Shown here in pieces: positions 51,363 through 63,516 of a DNA stretch of 64,000 nt. The notes under the pieces were generated by a model. It was not told the DNA's origin and did not search any database. It saw only the letters and a list, made by a program, of their open reading frames with translations. This DNA is from Symbiodinium natans (Eukaryota; Sar; Dinophyceae; Suessiales; Symbiodiniaceae), in the NCBI GenBank assembly GCA_905221605.1, contig CAJNDS010000017.1, positions 144,001-208,000 on the forward strand. The letters run 5' to 3'. The translations under genes and the position numbers were made by a program. The stretch's first letter is position 1, and the number at the start of each line of letters is the position of its first letter.

Positions 51363-53110
51363 GTGGTAGCGGTGTTGCAAAGAAAGAAAGTGAGCCCAAT
51401 ACGCTAACTTGGTGTGTGCTTGAGTTGTGTTGGTATGGAGGGCTGTGGAAGGCTATCGTACGACAACATAGGCGAGGGTGAACCCGGAATGCTTCGTGAG
51501 AGAGGCAGACGAGGGGCTGAGCCTCCTATGAGAGACCTTCAAGGTCTAGACACTTCTCAGTTGGAGGCACATTGACCTGTAGGTCTGTAATGCGATTGTC
51601 CGTCTCAGGGAAGCCCAAAGACTACAGGCAGCCCGGCTGCTCGTCCCAAGGGACCCTTTTGATGAGACTTGAAGAAGCAGGGTCTTCTAAACAAGAGTGG
51701 CGCCGGGAGAACGGCTGGGATGGCTCCTGGCAGTGATCAAGTGGCATGGGTACCAGTCGTGAGTCTCGAGTGCCATGTCGCACCTGCTGTGGCAAGCATG
51801 CCACCTTTCTACTCTGCACTTCTCTGCTGCAGTTCCCTCTGCTCTTGCGCAGCAGGTCTTTTTGGGTTCTGGAGGGACTGGCCAAGCGGGAAACTTCAAG
51901 GGGAAAACCCAATCTTCACAGCACACACCTGGGGCTTAGGCCGCCTGGCACAAAACCGGCGGGGTTTGTGCTGCAATAGGGACCAGATACCGTGGTGAAC
52001 ACGCGCAGTTTTCACACAAAATGGTTGCTTTTTCAGACGGAAAAAACCCAGACCAGTGCTGCGTATTTACATGACAATTCCGTTCTTGTGGCCTCGAGCT
52101 TGGTTTTTTCTCCCTGCACTTCCGCAAGCCTTTCCCGACTACACGTTGTTTCCGAACCGTACATGGGAGCGGGTCGAGACTCGCCATGGATCAGGCCGGG
52201 GTCAGCGGACACCGCTACTCTGATCACATCGTGTCACTGGCATGGGGTAGGGCATGTTCAAAGCCACATGGGTTCACTGAATCGGAGGCAGCTGAGACTC
52301 GGAGATGACACTGAGTGCCGAGGGAGTATCCTGATGGCTTGTTCCCTTTGGCTCTTCAATTGGCAGCATCAGCGGTCGCAGGTACTGCAAGGCAAAAAAT
52401 GTTCGCACCCAAGACGGACGCCGCCGCAGGACTGCTGCGAATAGGCATTACATGCAGCTGCACACTGCTTCAGAATTGCCATCGGGCGACAGCGAGTGGG
52501 CCTGATGCTGCCAAAGTCCATAGGGGAGACCCGGTGAACCAGCCGGACCCCCGCCACCGACACCAGCAAACAAACCATGCATGGGTGGAGGATGCAGACC
52601 GCCGCTGGTGGTGGGAGGGCCGCCGCCACCCGCCCCAGCAAAGACCGCCAGTGTGGTGCTGCAGCAAGGGGTCTTACACCGTTGTCTGGGATCCCAGCAC
52701 CAATGTCACCTGGATGTCCCTCGATGCTTGCCTGAAAGGCAGCGTGCCACATCAGGTTATGATACCGCCGCAAGCACCGCCAGCGGCAAAAGGAGGGCCC
52801 AGCAGGCCAGGTGATGCGAGTACTCCGGCTGCATGGGACTAATCAGCCAGAGCCTGTGTTTTCAGTTCCAGTCTTCCTCGCGCCATGCCTGTTGGAGCCA
52901 AAAGGGCGACCGCGGGCTGCCTCAAAGGGATTGCGCAACTGCGTGCCAAAAACAAAACCAAAGACAGCAGACTAGTCATGAGGCACTGTCTTATGCCGGT
53001 ACCGGACTCCACGACGGGCAGTAGAAGGCACGCTCAGCCTGCTCACAGGGGTATCCTCTGCTGGACCGGTTTGGTGATTCCTGATATAATGTGGTTTGCT
53101 TGCTAAGTCC
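51363..53110. other. No gene recognised
   Basis: There are open frames on both strands, the longest 175 codons at 52315-52842 (plus). Composition is His/Arg/Pro-rich and frame-inconsistent. No domain, exon chain or repeat is supportable. Confidence 0.4.
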
Positions 53111-53117
53111 TAGGTAC

Positions 53118-53400
53118 TGGTGAGCGCTTTCAATACGTGGCTTCTACATGCTGGCACTGTCAGTTGCAGGCTTCTTACAGTGTGGCGTTGCGATTCTTAC
53201 AGTGTGGCTTTGGGAAGGAACCCAACGCTAACTCCACTGGCTGATCACCATGGAGCAGCCTGGGCACTGCGTGAGCGCTCTCAATACGTGGCATCGACAT
53301 GTTGGCACTGTGGCCTTGCGACGGAACCCAATGCTACCTCCACTGGCTGATCACCATGGAGCAGCTTGGGCACTGCTTGGCGCTACTCAAATGCGCCGCA
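53118..53400. repeat. Imperfect tandem repeat of about 130 bp
   Basis: Two and a half copies carry GTGAGCGCTCTCAATACGTG, GGAACCCAACGCTA and CACTGGCTGATCACCATGGA. Remnants of the last phrase recur at 49507-49526 and 53492-53511 (CACTGGCTAACCACCATGGG), so the unit is dispersed. 53401-53985 holds nothing else I recognise. Confidence 0.75.
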
Positions 53401-53984
53401 GGCTATCGTTGCAACTGCGGCGATTCGGCCTATTGCTGAGTGTGCTCTGAGGTCGCTCTTGGCGGGCCCTAGAGGTTGATCAAGAAGCCCCCACTGGCTA
53501 ACCACCATGGGGCATCGCGGGTTCACCCTTTCCTGTGACCATTTGGTGGTTGATGGACATTGAAATTTGCTGAGCCAGCATTATCGCTCTTGCTACGCTG
53601 ACATATACGACTGCGGCTCGCCAAGAGCATTACCGACCGGCACTGTGCAAATGACTTTGAGATGGTGATTTTGACTTTCTGGCATATTTCGCATTTTGCG
53701 ACCTCTCTACGAGCTTGGCGCTACAAGGATCTGCTCTTGGACTACATCGACGAGTTTGAGTTCTGAGCGTGTGGGGAGTTTCTTAGCTTTTTCGCCCCTT
53801 CTTTTTGGTTTCTTGGTCTGCTTTGCTGGGTTGCTTGGTGGTGTGTTGTTGTTGTTTGGTTGTTCTTTTGCCGTTTCCGTGATGATGGCGAGCTGTTTCA
53901 CACCTAGTTGCGAGACCCACAAGAACGGCCTACTGTGCTACTGATGTAGTAAAGAGGCGTCCGCTTTAAAAAAATCATTCTCTC

Positions 53985-54165
53985 CCTTCCAAGTCTTCGA
54001 AGCCTTCGGCTCATGAGAACGAAGGGGCCTTCGAAGGCTTCAAAGGCTTCAAAGGGAGGACGAAGCCCAGCCCCCTTCGTCCTGCCCTTCGAAGCCTTCG
54101 AAGTCCCCTCCTTCGTTCTCGCTTCGAAGCCTTGGAAGCCTCTTCTTCACCTTTGAAGCCTTCGC
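53985..54165. repeat. TTCGAAGCC inverted and direct repeats
   Basis: CTTCGAAGCC and GGCTTCGAAG words, each containing the palindrome TTCGAA, recur about fifteen times in both orientations. Long stems are possible. Confidence 0.8.
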
Positions 54166-54579
54166 ATGCTGGGGTTTATGCTAAGAGGAAGGATTGCCAC
54201 CTATAACTGGGAAGAAAATGCCTCCTTCCTTGATATTTCATGGAACGCTAAGGCTAAAGTCTCGGATGTTGCGTTAAGGACCTCCATTCTCGATAAAGCC
54301 CTTTGCAACATGTTACGCAGAAACAGACAGGCTCTCTCACTCACGGCCTCTACGCCGTCAAGAATCGTCTTTCACACCGCCTTTGTCGCCTTTTGCCCCC
54401 TTTTTTGCAACTCTCTATACGCGTTTCTTGGTGAGTATTGACGTTTTGCACCTGCACTGGCATGACGCACTCAGTATGAAAACATATGCACCTCTTGCGC
54501 ATGTGTTTGTATAGCATGCAAGAGGTCACGGCCCAACGCGAAAGCATGAATTCCGCTGACAATCACAAGGCAATCCGCT

Positions 54580-55613
54580 TCACCCAGTTGTCCAATGAGT
54601 ATGGTTAGATTTTGCATTGGAGCTCGCCAATGCAAGGCTAAGCGATGGAAAGCCAAGTCTTAGGGTGCTGCAGGGTGGAATCATGCTTGGTGAGAGCAAA
54701 GCTGCACCATAGGTACGGAAGGCTTTCCGGACCTCAACCGAAAGATTGCGCAAATCGCAAACGCCTATCTGAAAGCAGTTATGCTGCAGCACTTGCAGTC
54801 CAGCAGAGTGAGCAGGGGCGAAGGTTCTTTGCGCTTGATTGATCGATCTTATGCCTTTGGCCGCGGCACTGCCATCATCCATGTACGCAGTTAAGCGAAT
54901 GAAGGCGGAGACATTCTGAAGAGCGCAAATCAACGGGTCAAGGGCCAAACAAAAGAGGACAACAGAGGTGGCACGTCCCATCGCTAATCCTTGATTGATC
55001 ATCAAAGGAGGAAGGAAGTGCCCTTGTATCTTATGCTGGGTTCTCCTGCCAAACATGAGGTGGATGACATAAGCTTTAACCCATGCTGGGGCAGCTCTAG
55101 CCGCAAGGCATTCAAGCACCCACCAGGGATTGATCCGTTCAAAAGCCTTAGCAAAGTCAGTCAGCATGACAGCATAGGATTCCTTTTTGAGTTCAAGGTA
55201 ATGCTGCATGGCCGCATAGTTGGCTTGGGGTTCCTTGAAACCATTTATGAGGGCCTGTGCAGGGTGCAAAGAATGCTTGAGGCTTTCAGCTAGTACCGCA
55301 TACACTGCAGAGTCAATAACCCTGTCAGAGGTGTTAGGCATATCTAGGGGGCGAAAATTGTCAGCGTAGCACCCCTTGTCAGCTTTGGAATAAAGACAAG
55401 CGCCTGCAACGGGTGTTCAGCTTGGGAAAGGCACATCTCCCATAAGTTATCACAAAGGAGCCCGGAAAAGTAAGATGGACAGTGACGATAAAAGGCATAA
55501 GGGATCCCATCAGGTCCGGGCGATGAGTTCTTAGTAGAAAGGATGGCCCTGAGCATCAGGTGTTCATCAGGCGGAGAGACGCGTGCAAAGGGCTCTTTGC
55601 ATGCACACGGCAT
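54580..55613 (-). pseudogene. LINE reverse transcriptase, minus strand, one frameshift
   Basis: The N-terminal piece (55344-55613) reads TKNSSPGPDGIPYAFYRH, the typical entry to LINE reverse transcriptases, and LQALVFIPKL. The second piece (54580-55341) carries FRPLDMPNTSDRV in a shifted frame at its start, MLTDFAKAFERI (motif A), INQGLAMGRATSV (motif B) and AYMDDGSAA (motif C). A single frame change near 55365-55385 separates them. Sequence further upstream (to about 56000) may hold more of the element but no endonuclease was found, and downstream it ends without zinc fingers. It differs from the 28-42-kb LINE in motif B and C wording, so it is another lineage. Confidence 0.8.
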
Positions 55614-56568
55614 CAGCAGGTCTTGCCATGCCGGGTCAGAGCTCGTTGGAAGATGATGCCAGAAAGCAATTCTTTACCCAGGGTGAACAAGCCGCGCAAG
55701 CCCCACATTTGCATGGTGCAACCCCGTGATTATAGAACCGTGTAGGGCCTTCTTGGTTGGATGATGATCCAGGGAATCTATCTATCAGGTCTACGGCTGA
55801 GGGTTTCACACCTCGGGAATACGGGCATCCCTTACGCGGCATGCGTAGAACTGTGTTGCTGCGTCCAGTGGCTCTTTTTCCCAAGACGACTCTATGGCAT
55901 GGCTGGTTGTCAAGAGCTGGTATGGCTTCATACAGCATGGTGTTCATGAGGGTTTGTGCAGAGGCATTACTTCTCTTCTGTCCACTTACTGTTGTCATCT
56001 TACACGAAGAGGAGATGGCGATGCAACTTGATGTCTCGCTCCTGAACGGCCGAACCGTATCTCGGTGGATCCTACCTGCTCCCTGGAGTCCCGGAGGCCT
56101 GGAAAAGCTATAGCAACAATATCCACAAAACCCTCGAGAACTTTCGAGGCTTCCTTGTACGAACTAGAAATTCGTGAGCTATTTGGTCGGTTCTAGAGGC
56201 TTTTTTGTGCGACATATTTGGCACTAGCTATTTGGTCGGCTTCTTGAGAACTCAGTATGGGGAATCGTATTTGCAGTCCTATTGAAGCCGGCTTGAAGTT
56301 GGTTTCAAGTATCCCCCCAGTATTGGGGAGTTGTATCTGAAATCCTATTGAGGCCTAACTCCTTTTATTTGCAAAAAGGCTCTAAGGCTGTACCTTCTCC
56401 TGGCAAGTTGGCATCACCCAAAAGCTTGTGCTGGTAACGTAATCGTGGCTCCATAAGGGTTGTGAATATGCCACTGCGACGAAATTTGCTCTGAGATCGT
56501 GCGTCGCTGGAGCAAGAATCAGAACTGCGGCCGAATTCAGTAGATCGAGTTCTGTTCCTTCTTTTGCG
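55614..56568. other. LINE upstream remnant and a small duplicated phrase
   Basis: A minus-strand frame at 55636-55998 (CKCGACAACSPWV) may be the decayed linker before the reverse transcriptase. Near 56255-56365 a phrase of about 60 bases (GTATTGGGGAGTTGTATCTG and GAATCGTATTTGCAG variants, each followed by TCCTATTGA) is duplicated. No other gene is seen. Confidence 0.35.
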
Positions 56569-56922
56569 TCAAATGTCTGTCGATTTGATGATGTGGGGTT
56601 GTTTACGCAGACCTTGACTCTGAGCCATACTTAAATAGTAGCACAGACAAGCAGCACCAGGCAACGCAAACTTCTTCACAAGTCGACGCCAAGTCTCGAA
56701 TCCAATCGAGTCGTAGTTCTGACGAACCACAAGCTTTGCCGAATCCGACGCCAAGTTTTGAAACAGGCAATGCAGCTTACGACTGACAGTCGCTGTCGTT
56801 GCGGCCGTATCAACTGTTGCGACTCCTTGCGCGTTCGCGACGAACAAATGTTTCATCCGTGATCGCGTTCGTGTCATCTTCAGCAGTCTTGCGTACGATT
56901 TGAGAGCAATTGAATTTGACAA
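56569..56922 (-). pseudogene. copia-type gag fragment, minus strand
   Basis: The frame reads LHCLFQNLASDSAKLVVRQ then SIGFETWRRLVKKFALPGA. The combination of LVxxxxxxxGFETWRRLxxxF is the core of the capsid region (UBN2-like) of Ty1/copia gag, where a WRRL helix follows a GxE turn. The rest of the element is not visible on either side. It is a short remnant with no zinc knuckle. Confidence 0.6.
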
Positions 56923-58800
56923 ACCTAAGGCTTTAAGGAAGGTTTTTGGTTTCGTTGCTGTCTTGGGCCATGCCTAAGTCGAAGCAAATATACGCGAACA
57001 TCTACTCCTTGCCCGGGCAGCAAGGACAGCGGTGTCCATTGGGCGAGTTTTCTTGGGGGCGGTTTAAAATCCACAGGAGATGACTCGGCTTTTAAAGCCT
57101 GTGACATCTTGTAACTTGTTGTGCGCGTCATGTCGTAATGCATTGCAGCTGCTTTTGATTCAGCTTGCAGACTTAGATGAAGGTGGGAGCTGCTTTTGTG
57201 CACGGCCCTGGTTGCTACATGAGCAAGATGGCGGACAAGATGGCGGACAAGATGGCGGACGAGCCAAGATGGTGTACAACACGAGCTCGTCTATGCCATG
57301 TGGGGCGCGAGCATGACGCTGTGATCAGGGCCACGGCGGCCGACATTCTAGCAGGCGCTGTGCTGCAGCACAAGTTGCGATGCTTTAATGCCTCCCAGGT
57401 AGCTTCGGTCTGTCATTCCGGGAATGTCGAAGCAGCGAGATCCTCACTCTGTGATGTGTAAACTGTTGCCAAACTGGGCAACACATGCCCGTCCACTTGA
57501 CATGTCAATGAAGTTGGGCATCTTATGCACCGGAAGAGGGGCGCCTGTTTACGTGTGCCCCCAGCCGTGGTGAGTCGCTTGTCCTTTTGGGCAAAGCTGC
57601 GTCGGAGTGCTCCTGGAGGTTTTAGGGCCACAGCTAATTTGCTACTTTTACCTTGGATGGGAAGGATGGGAAGGCACGTCTGAGAAAGGCGCCTGCGCAA
57701 GGGGCCAGCTCAGGCCACAGCCATGGCTGCCTTACTGTCCCAGCTCAACTAGGGCACGCTCAAGAGGCCCCTATGTAAGTTTTTAAGTGTGTCGCAGACA
57801 GCACTTAAGAACTTGGGATCTTCGACAGGGCCTTTGAAGACTTGCATGTGAGCCAAGGCATTCCAAAGCAACTTTACGCATCCAAACTGAGCCCTCAGAG
57901 ACAATCCGCATCATCGGCATTCTGACAAGCAGCATTGGCAAAGCTTGTTTCGACGAGGACCTACAAGCAATTGCCCCTGTACTTTTGCGGGCCGCCTGCC
58001 CTCCGAAAGCAGAACACAGCATTCGCAAGAGGTTCGCATGATTCTTGTCTCCAAGGGAGCCGCTAGAAAGCCACCCAAAACACACATATTCCTTGATCTT
58101 GCAGTCCTGCCTTGACGTGAGTTCTTGAGACCTCCAATGCTTATCCATTTCGGTGCATTCCCTCGCATGAGGGTGCTGACCTTTGGATCAGGATGAGGAT
58201 GGCTGTTGGAGCCGTTGGAGCTTTTGAGCCACAGGTGGTGGCCAGTGCCGCTGATTTGCCTCTTTCTTTGGCTCCTTTGCCTCTCCAGTGGAGACTATAA
58301 CCAGTGCATAACCGCGAGGAGTGCCCCCTTTTTTCTATTTCGCGGCAAGATCTGCACGGGACGCGGGACTGTTGACAAGATTGTGGCCAGGTGCTCTGAG
58401 ACCAGCAGCCCCAATCTGAAGCTTAGCCTCTAAGACACATCATGATCCACTACGAGAAGCAGTAGGCCCTGAGGGCATTTTGAGAGAATATCCTCGGTGG
58501 CGAGCTTCTACTGAGCATGGTTAAAGAAAGGACGAGAGCCTTTTGATTCTTGAAGTTTCATTGTGCTAGTTTCTCAACAGTGCGTAGAATGAGCTCGAAC
58601 GGCTGGGAAGGTTGGCGGCCTAGATGTTTGAAGGCCGCACGGAAATGCCATAGGATGTCGAAGGAACGTGTGGGTGAACGGCATCGTTTTGAGCTTGTCC
58701 TTGTGCAGCTGTAGCTGGACTCACAGCATCTCATGGCCATGACCGGCCTCGTCACGTGGAGCCTCGAACTGAAACTTTCCGGAAGACCGTGCGCCAGCCT
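56923..58800. other. No gene recognised; 12-bp triplicate at 57225
   Basis: 57225-57260 is three exact copies of AAGATGGCGGAC. Other frames are short and unconvincing. Confidence 0.4.
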
Positions 58801-58893
58801 TTACGGAGTAGTTTTCATCATCCAGCCATCGACAAACTGTTCAGGGTAAGTCTGCCCGACCGGGCATGTGGTTGTGGTGGTCGCAGTGGAGGC
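58801..58893 (-). CDS. Possible terminal exon of an unrecognised gene
   Basis: After a CGCGCAG acceptor the minus strand reads a Thr-rich start, CPVGQTYPEQFVDGW, and a stop at 58801-58803. It looks coding but is short and isolated. Further minus-strand sequence to about 59230 may contain upstream exons. Confidence 0.3.
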   Translation of the reverse strand, partial: ASTATTTTTCPVGQTYPEQFVDGWMMKTTP

Positions 58894-60605
58894 CTGCGCG
58901 AACGCAATCGTGCTGTGGAACTTGCCCCTTAGGAGTTTGGCACGCACTTTCCGAAGCGTAGTTGAAGCATGTTCCTGGTTCTCAGAGGAAGCGTGCTGCA
59001 AGTTAGCATGAAGTGAGCACATGCAGTGGGTAATCCCACAAAGAACACAATAGAACCTCGACGGACAGCGCCTGCCAGCATGCAGCGAGTGCCACACTTG
59101 CAGGACCATTCTTTGGGTGGCAACTTCTTTGTGCGATGTCTCGCCGCAGCCGCTCCAACCAATCCTCGAACCCGAGAAGGCGCCAGGGCATCCCTGGAGA
59201 GAGCGCGGGGCATCTGGAGCCGGAGGCAAGGCTTGACATGGTGTGACGACAGACGGTATCAGGGTGCCTACGTGAAGCCCTGCAGTGAGCCTGGCGAGGT
59301 GCTCAAGTCTCTTGGCCAGATTCCCGAGCTTTGCGGATCATTATGATATATTATGATACATGATCGTTTCGTGAAGATATTGAGGCCGAGACGCCCCTGA
59401 ATAGATGGCGGCCTCAAAGCTTCATATCCGCTTTGAAACCTTGTTGAAACCTCCTGAAAGGCGGGCCCCTGCTGGGGTCCATATAGGGCCCATAAGGTAA
59501 ATACCTGGAAACACCCATGGAAACACCCTGAACCCAAAACCCTAAACCCGAAGTACATGTGCATGCTGTGCCACTGGACACCTCGCTTGAACTGGACCGG
59601 AAGCCTGGCTGAGACCAAAGTGCGGGGAGTGTTCTGCGTGTTCTGCAATGTTCCAGCTTCAGAACTGAGCCATACATCCATTCTTCACTTGCTTGGTGAA
59701 GAATGGGACCCTGTTGCAGACGGCACGAAACTGCATCGTCTGCTTCAGATGGCACGCAGCCGTCAGAAGCTGGAGGCCGGCTTCTATTCTAAGCCTCAAC
59801 CCCAAAATCGCTTCAACATGGCAGATGGAAAGAAAAGATGCCGGGGACTTTCCGGTGCTTTCTGCGCATTTCTGCCCTGAAATCTGATCGCATCGAAGTT
59901 TATGGGGCCCTGCAGGATGCGAGCCCGGTGCACATGGTTTTCGACTTCTCAAGCCAAGCCGAGTTGTGGAGTCCTGTTTCAGCCAGTCTTTGTGGAGGAG
60001 TGTTTTTCTGTTTTTCGGCTGTGCAAAAAGCCTTTAAGTGAAGTGGGCATCTGAAAGCGGGTGCGTCATAGGGGGGCTTCCTCACCACAGCTTCCGCAAG
60101 GGACCTCTTCACTGACACGTGATGCACCCGTGCCAGCGATCACATATTATTCTGGCCATTTTGGAGCCACCGTCAGTTCTTGCACGGTCGAAAATGGACC
60201 ACTGCTTGTCATTGCATTTGGCATATGCGTCAGCCGCGCTAGAATGCGAAGTCAGGCGAACTGGCAAGACCCATCAGTTGAAGGCGAACGCCTTTACTCA
60301 TACCTTCGACATTTCTCCTCTTTGACTCCAGAGGCTGTGTGGCTTGGCAAGCGTCGACCCTTTCATTCGCGACGTCATGCGGCAGATGTAGGTCGTCGAG
60401 TCCTGGGTGTGCAGCGCAGTGCTCGGAGCAAAACCGGCCGTGCGCGTGTCTCAAGAGCAGCTCCATGTGGAGGACCCCTGGCCGGCCGCGACCTCTAACT
60501 CTCGGAGCTTTGCTGCCGCTTCTTGCTTGGGGGGTACGGCCTCGTACCATGTGCCGACTCCACGTATGCGCAGAGGCTGAGGCAGTATGCGGCAGTATGC
60601 ACCAG
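58894..60605. other. No firm gene; telomere-like word at 59530
   Basis: AACCCAAAACCCTAAACCCG at 59531-59550 is a short telomere-like word. Frames on both strands are inconsistent, and no domain is recognised. Confidence 0.35.
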
Positions 60606-60683
60606 GATGGTCCGAGGAATATGGTTCGGTGGAAGGTACACCTGCCAGAATCGATCGGAGATTTTGGTATTGTCTCAATGAAG
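60606..60683 (+). CDS. Exon of an unrecognised plus-strand gene
   Basis: Between a GCACCAG acceptor and an AAG-GC donor lies a phase-0 exon of 26 codons including NMVRWKVHLPESIGDFGIV. The GC donor matches the splice style of the minus-strand genes. Neighbouring exons could not be placed, and the product is unknown. Confidence 0.4.
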
Positions 60684-63427
60684 GCATCGGAGGTCTTCGA
60701 GCACTCGGATGGGCCCCTGGAGCGCAACTTTCTTCCATTTGCGATTCACCGTTTGGGGCTTTAAGGGTATAGGGGTTTTCCCCGAGCTCACCAAGCGTCC
60801 GAGCATCAGCAGAAGTCGGCTGTCCGGATTTAAAGGGACTGGTGTTGTGGAGGTCACGGCCGGCGGTAGCTTTCATCTTGCTTCGGCCAACAGAGGGGGT
60901 CGACTTGTGCACCGGAAACTGAGGTACTTGTGATTGTTGAGGTTAGGGGCGAGGGTTTATGTAGGTTTAGGGAGGTACTTGGTCCCTGCCTTCGAATTTT
61001 CATGGCATGCAAGGAGCATGCTGTTCGTCCTGGGTAGCAGGAGGCAGCATGTCATGTTCTCAGAACTGAGCAAAAGCCTCAGCAGGCTACTCACTCGTGA
61101 TGGGATCCGCGGTGCTCCAAGACACCGAGAGAGCTTTCCGGCCGAGCTGGTGGCAACTGCGTGCCAGTCAGGCTATCGAGCCATTCCGTTGTTGAGGCTG
61201 CTTTCCTGAAGGGCTTTGCTGGCTCAGGCTCTCTTATAGAACTTCGGCAAAACTTCGGCCGCAGGCAGTCAGAACGTTGCAGACAAAGATAGGCTCACCC
61301 GGAAGCCTCATGCAAGCAGTCGACGGCGTTGAGACGGAATGTGCGTGCCTCGTATCGGCACTTGTCCGAAGACTTGCTTCGCATTCTTGTCGGGAAAGAA
61401 GAAGTACAGTGCAAACCCCTGCAGAAAGGAGAGCCCAACACTAACACAACCCAAGCAGCATGGTCACAGTGCGCGTGAAGCTCTTTCAACCTTAAGGCTA
61501 GAGGAGGATGTGTTGATCCCAGTGTCGATCGTGCACGTCACTCGGACCTGAGAACGCGCTGAGCAGCTGAAGAGTTGGGGGAAGCTCTTCCACTCAGAGT
61601 TACCCACCTTACCCACCTGATCTGACAGGGGCCCCCACTTTTGCTGCCTCGATTGACAGCGACTTGCCAGTCCTTGGCTCGGAAGCCCCGGTGGCCTTGT
61701 GCTTAACTGCACACTTGCAGCGGGCGGCCGCATGCACTAGCATGCACTAGCATTAAGTAACATACGCGAGTGGTTTGGCAGTTTGGGGCTGATTCTGATC
61801 ACATGGGCTCTATGTCACGTGCATCTGGCTGAGTTTCTCCAATTTCAAACAATTAGGCTTGCGCAGAATCCCGTGCCTGCTTCGCGGCTTGCTCTCCTCT
61901 TTAGATTCAGTTAAAAGTTGGCGATCTCAGCTGTGGGCTTTGTAGGTTTCGCACACTCCTGTGCACTCAGTGGCCGGGAGGGACACAACCGCGATTCGAC
62001 TGCTTTGCACTTTCTGCGTTTTTCCTCAAAAACCTACACAGTGGAGCGAGCAGCAAAAAGAATTCTGATTTTGAAAGATTAAAGAGTACTTGCTTCAAGC
62101 CCATGTTTTGACCTGACGGACCACTTCGCCAGCTGCGTTTCCTCGTGCGCCTCGTGCGCCTGGCCTCCGCTTGGGTCCGTCAAGCTGCGTCGTGTTCGGG
62201 CGCATTGCGTGGTGCCGGAGTTCTCGAGGGACGGAGACTCGTGCGGGTGTCGGGGGCAGTGCCCTACGGCCGACCATGTTCTCTGTGGTGTGGGGTGGAC
62301 GCATCCTGCATCTCCGGCCATTCACCGGTAGCGAGTTAGGCCTAAGATTCACAGTTTTGCCCCACCCTCAGAAGTAGGCGTGGAGTGGACTCTTTCGTAC
62401 CTCGCAAGCATCTGCTATTTCGGGCGCCGCGTTTCGTGTGTGATTCATGGCATCACGAATCGAACGTCAGTGCAGATGCCGCCCTAAGCCTTAAACTGTA
62501 AGCCCTCCTCCGAGGTGTAAATTGCAACTTCCCGCTACTGGGCCAGGGGTCTGAAAATGCTAAGGCACCCCGTGTGGCACTATGTGGCGTATGGTATAAA
62601 GCAGAATTCATTGCGCTACGACAGCCGGGCTCAGGGTTTAGGGTTTGGGCTTTTCTTTATGCCCCCTGTGTGGCGCAACTGCGCAACGGCGCAGAGCCGA
62701 TTTCGGAAGTACATCCCGCCTGCAATGTGACCGTGTCCGGTTCTCTGGCATGCCACTCCACTCACAGGGCCGTTCTCTCTGGCATGACCCCGTTCCCCCA
62801 CCTGGGCCGAGTGCAGAGAACATCACTGCTCCTTCTGAGGCATGTGCCTCCCAAACAAGTGTGCTACATGGCTCACAAGGTGCTGCGAATCATGTACTTG
62901 CAGAGCAGGTTGCTTGCTACTTGCCCTGCATTCTACTCACACTCCGTGGACACGTGTAATTAGAATCCGGCGCATCCTCAGAGGGTTTTCTGTTTGGCCA
63001 GCTTCGACATCAGCCCTACCGGGCCCTACCGGGCCCCGATGCTAGAAGTTCTGGATTCCCTACCCCCATAGCCTTGACTCGGGTGACCAGGGAGGGGTGC
63101 AGGGTGGGCTACTGAAGGGTTTTGGGAACTATTTTCGTTTGGGGTGTCTGCTTTGGCTCCAGAGACCCAGAATGACCCGCAAATGTTACCGGTAAGACTT
63201 GCCAGACCCAACCCCCCCCTCCCGCTTTAGGCAAGGGCCATCCTAAACCCACAACAAAGTCACGCGCGTGTGTTATGAGCAGCGAGCTGACTTTAGGGAG
63301 TCATTAGGGGGTCTTTCGCGGAAGGCTCTGATTCAATGACAGCCATCTTTCTGATTTCTGATTTGCTTCGAATTTTTGCTCAGCAAAGTGTCACAAAAGC
63401 TCCTGGTGAGAGGGCTTCGTTCAATAC
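60684..63427. other. No gene recognised; short telomere-like words
   Basis: CAGGGTTTAGGGTTTGGGC at 62632-62650 and GGTTTAGGG near 60965 are isolated telomere-like words. Small frames on both strands show no family or exon pattern. Confidence 0.35.
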
Positions 63428-63516
63428 CCTGCACGTGGTGAGTCTGGGAGGCCTGGGACATCTGGTGGGGGATTTTGGCAGAAGATGTCTTTCTTGTTCC
63501 AGCTGTGAGCCACATC
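63428..63516 (-). CDS. Possible exon of an unrecognised minus-strand gene
   Basis: After a TTGCACAG acceptor the minus strand reads DVAHSWNKKDIFCQNPPPD and continues to a GT donor. The remaining sequence to 64000 shows no further recognisable exon. Confidence 0.35.

Noticed and set aside
60239-60500. Phosphodiesterase-like fragment (NAFTHTFDIS)
   Set aside because: The resemblance to the HAFDV motif is short, the metal-binding HD residues are absent, and the frame breaks at once.
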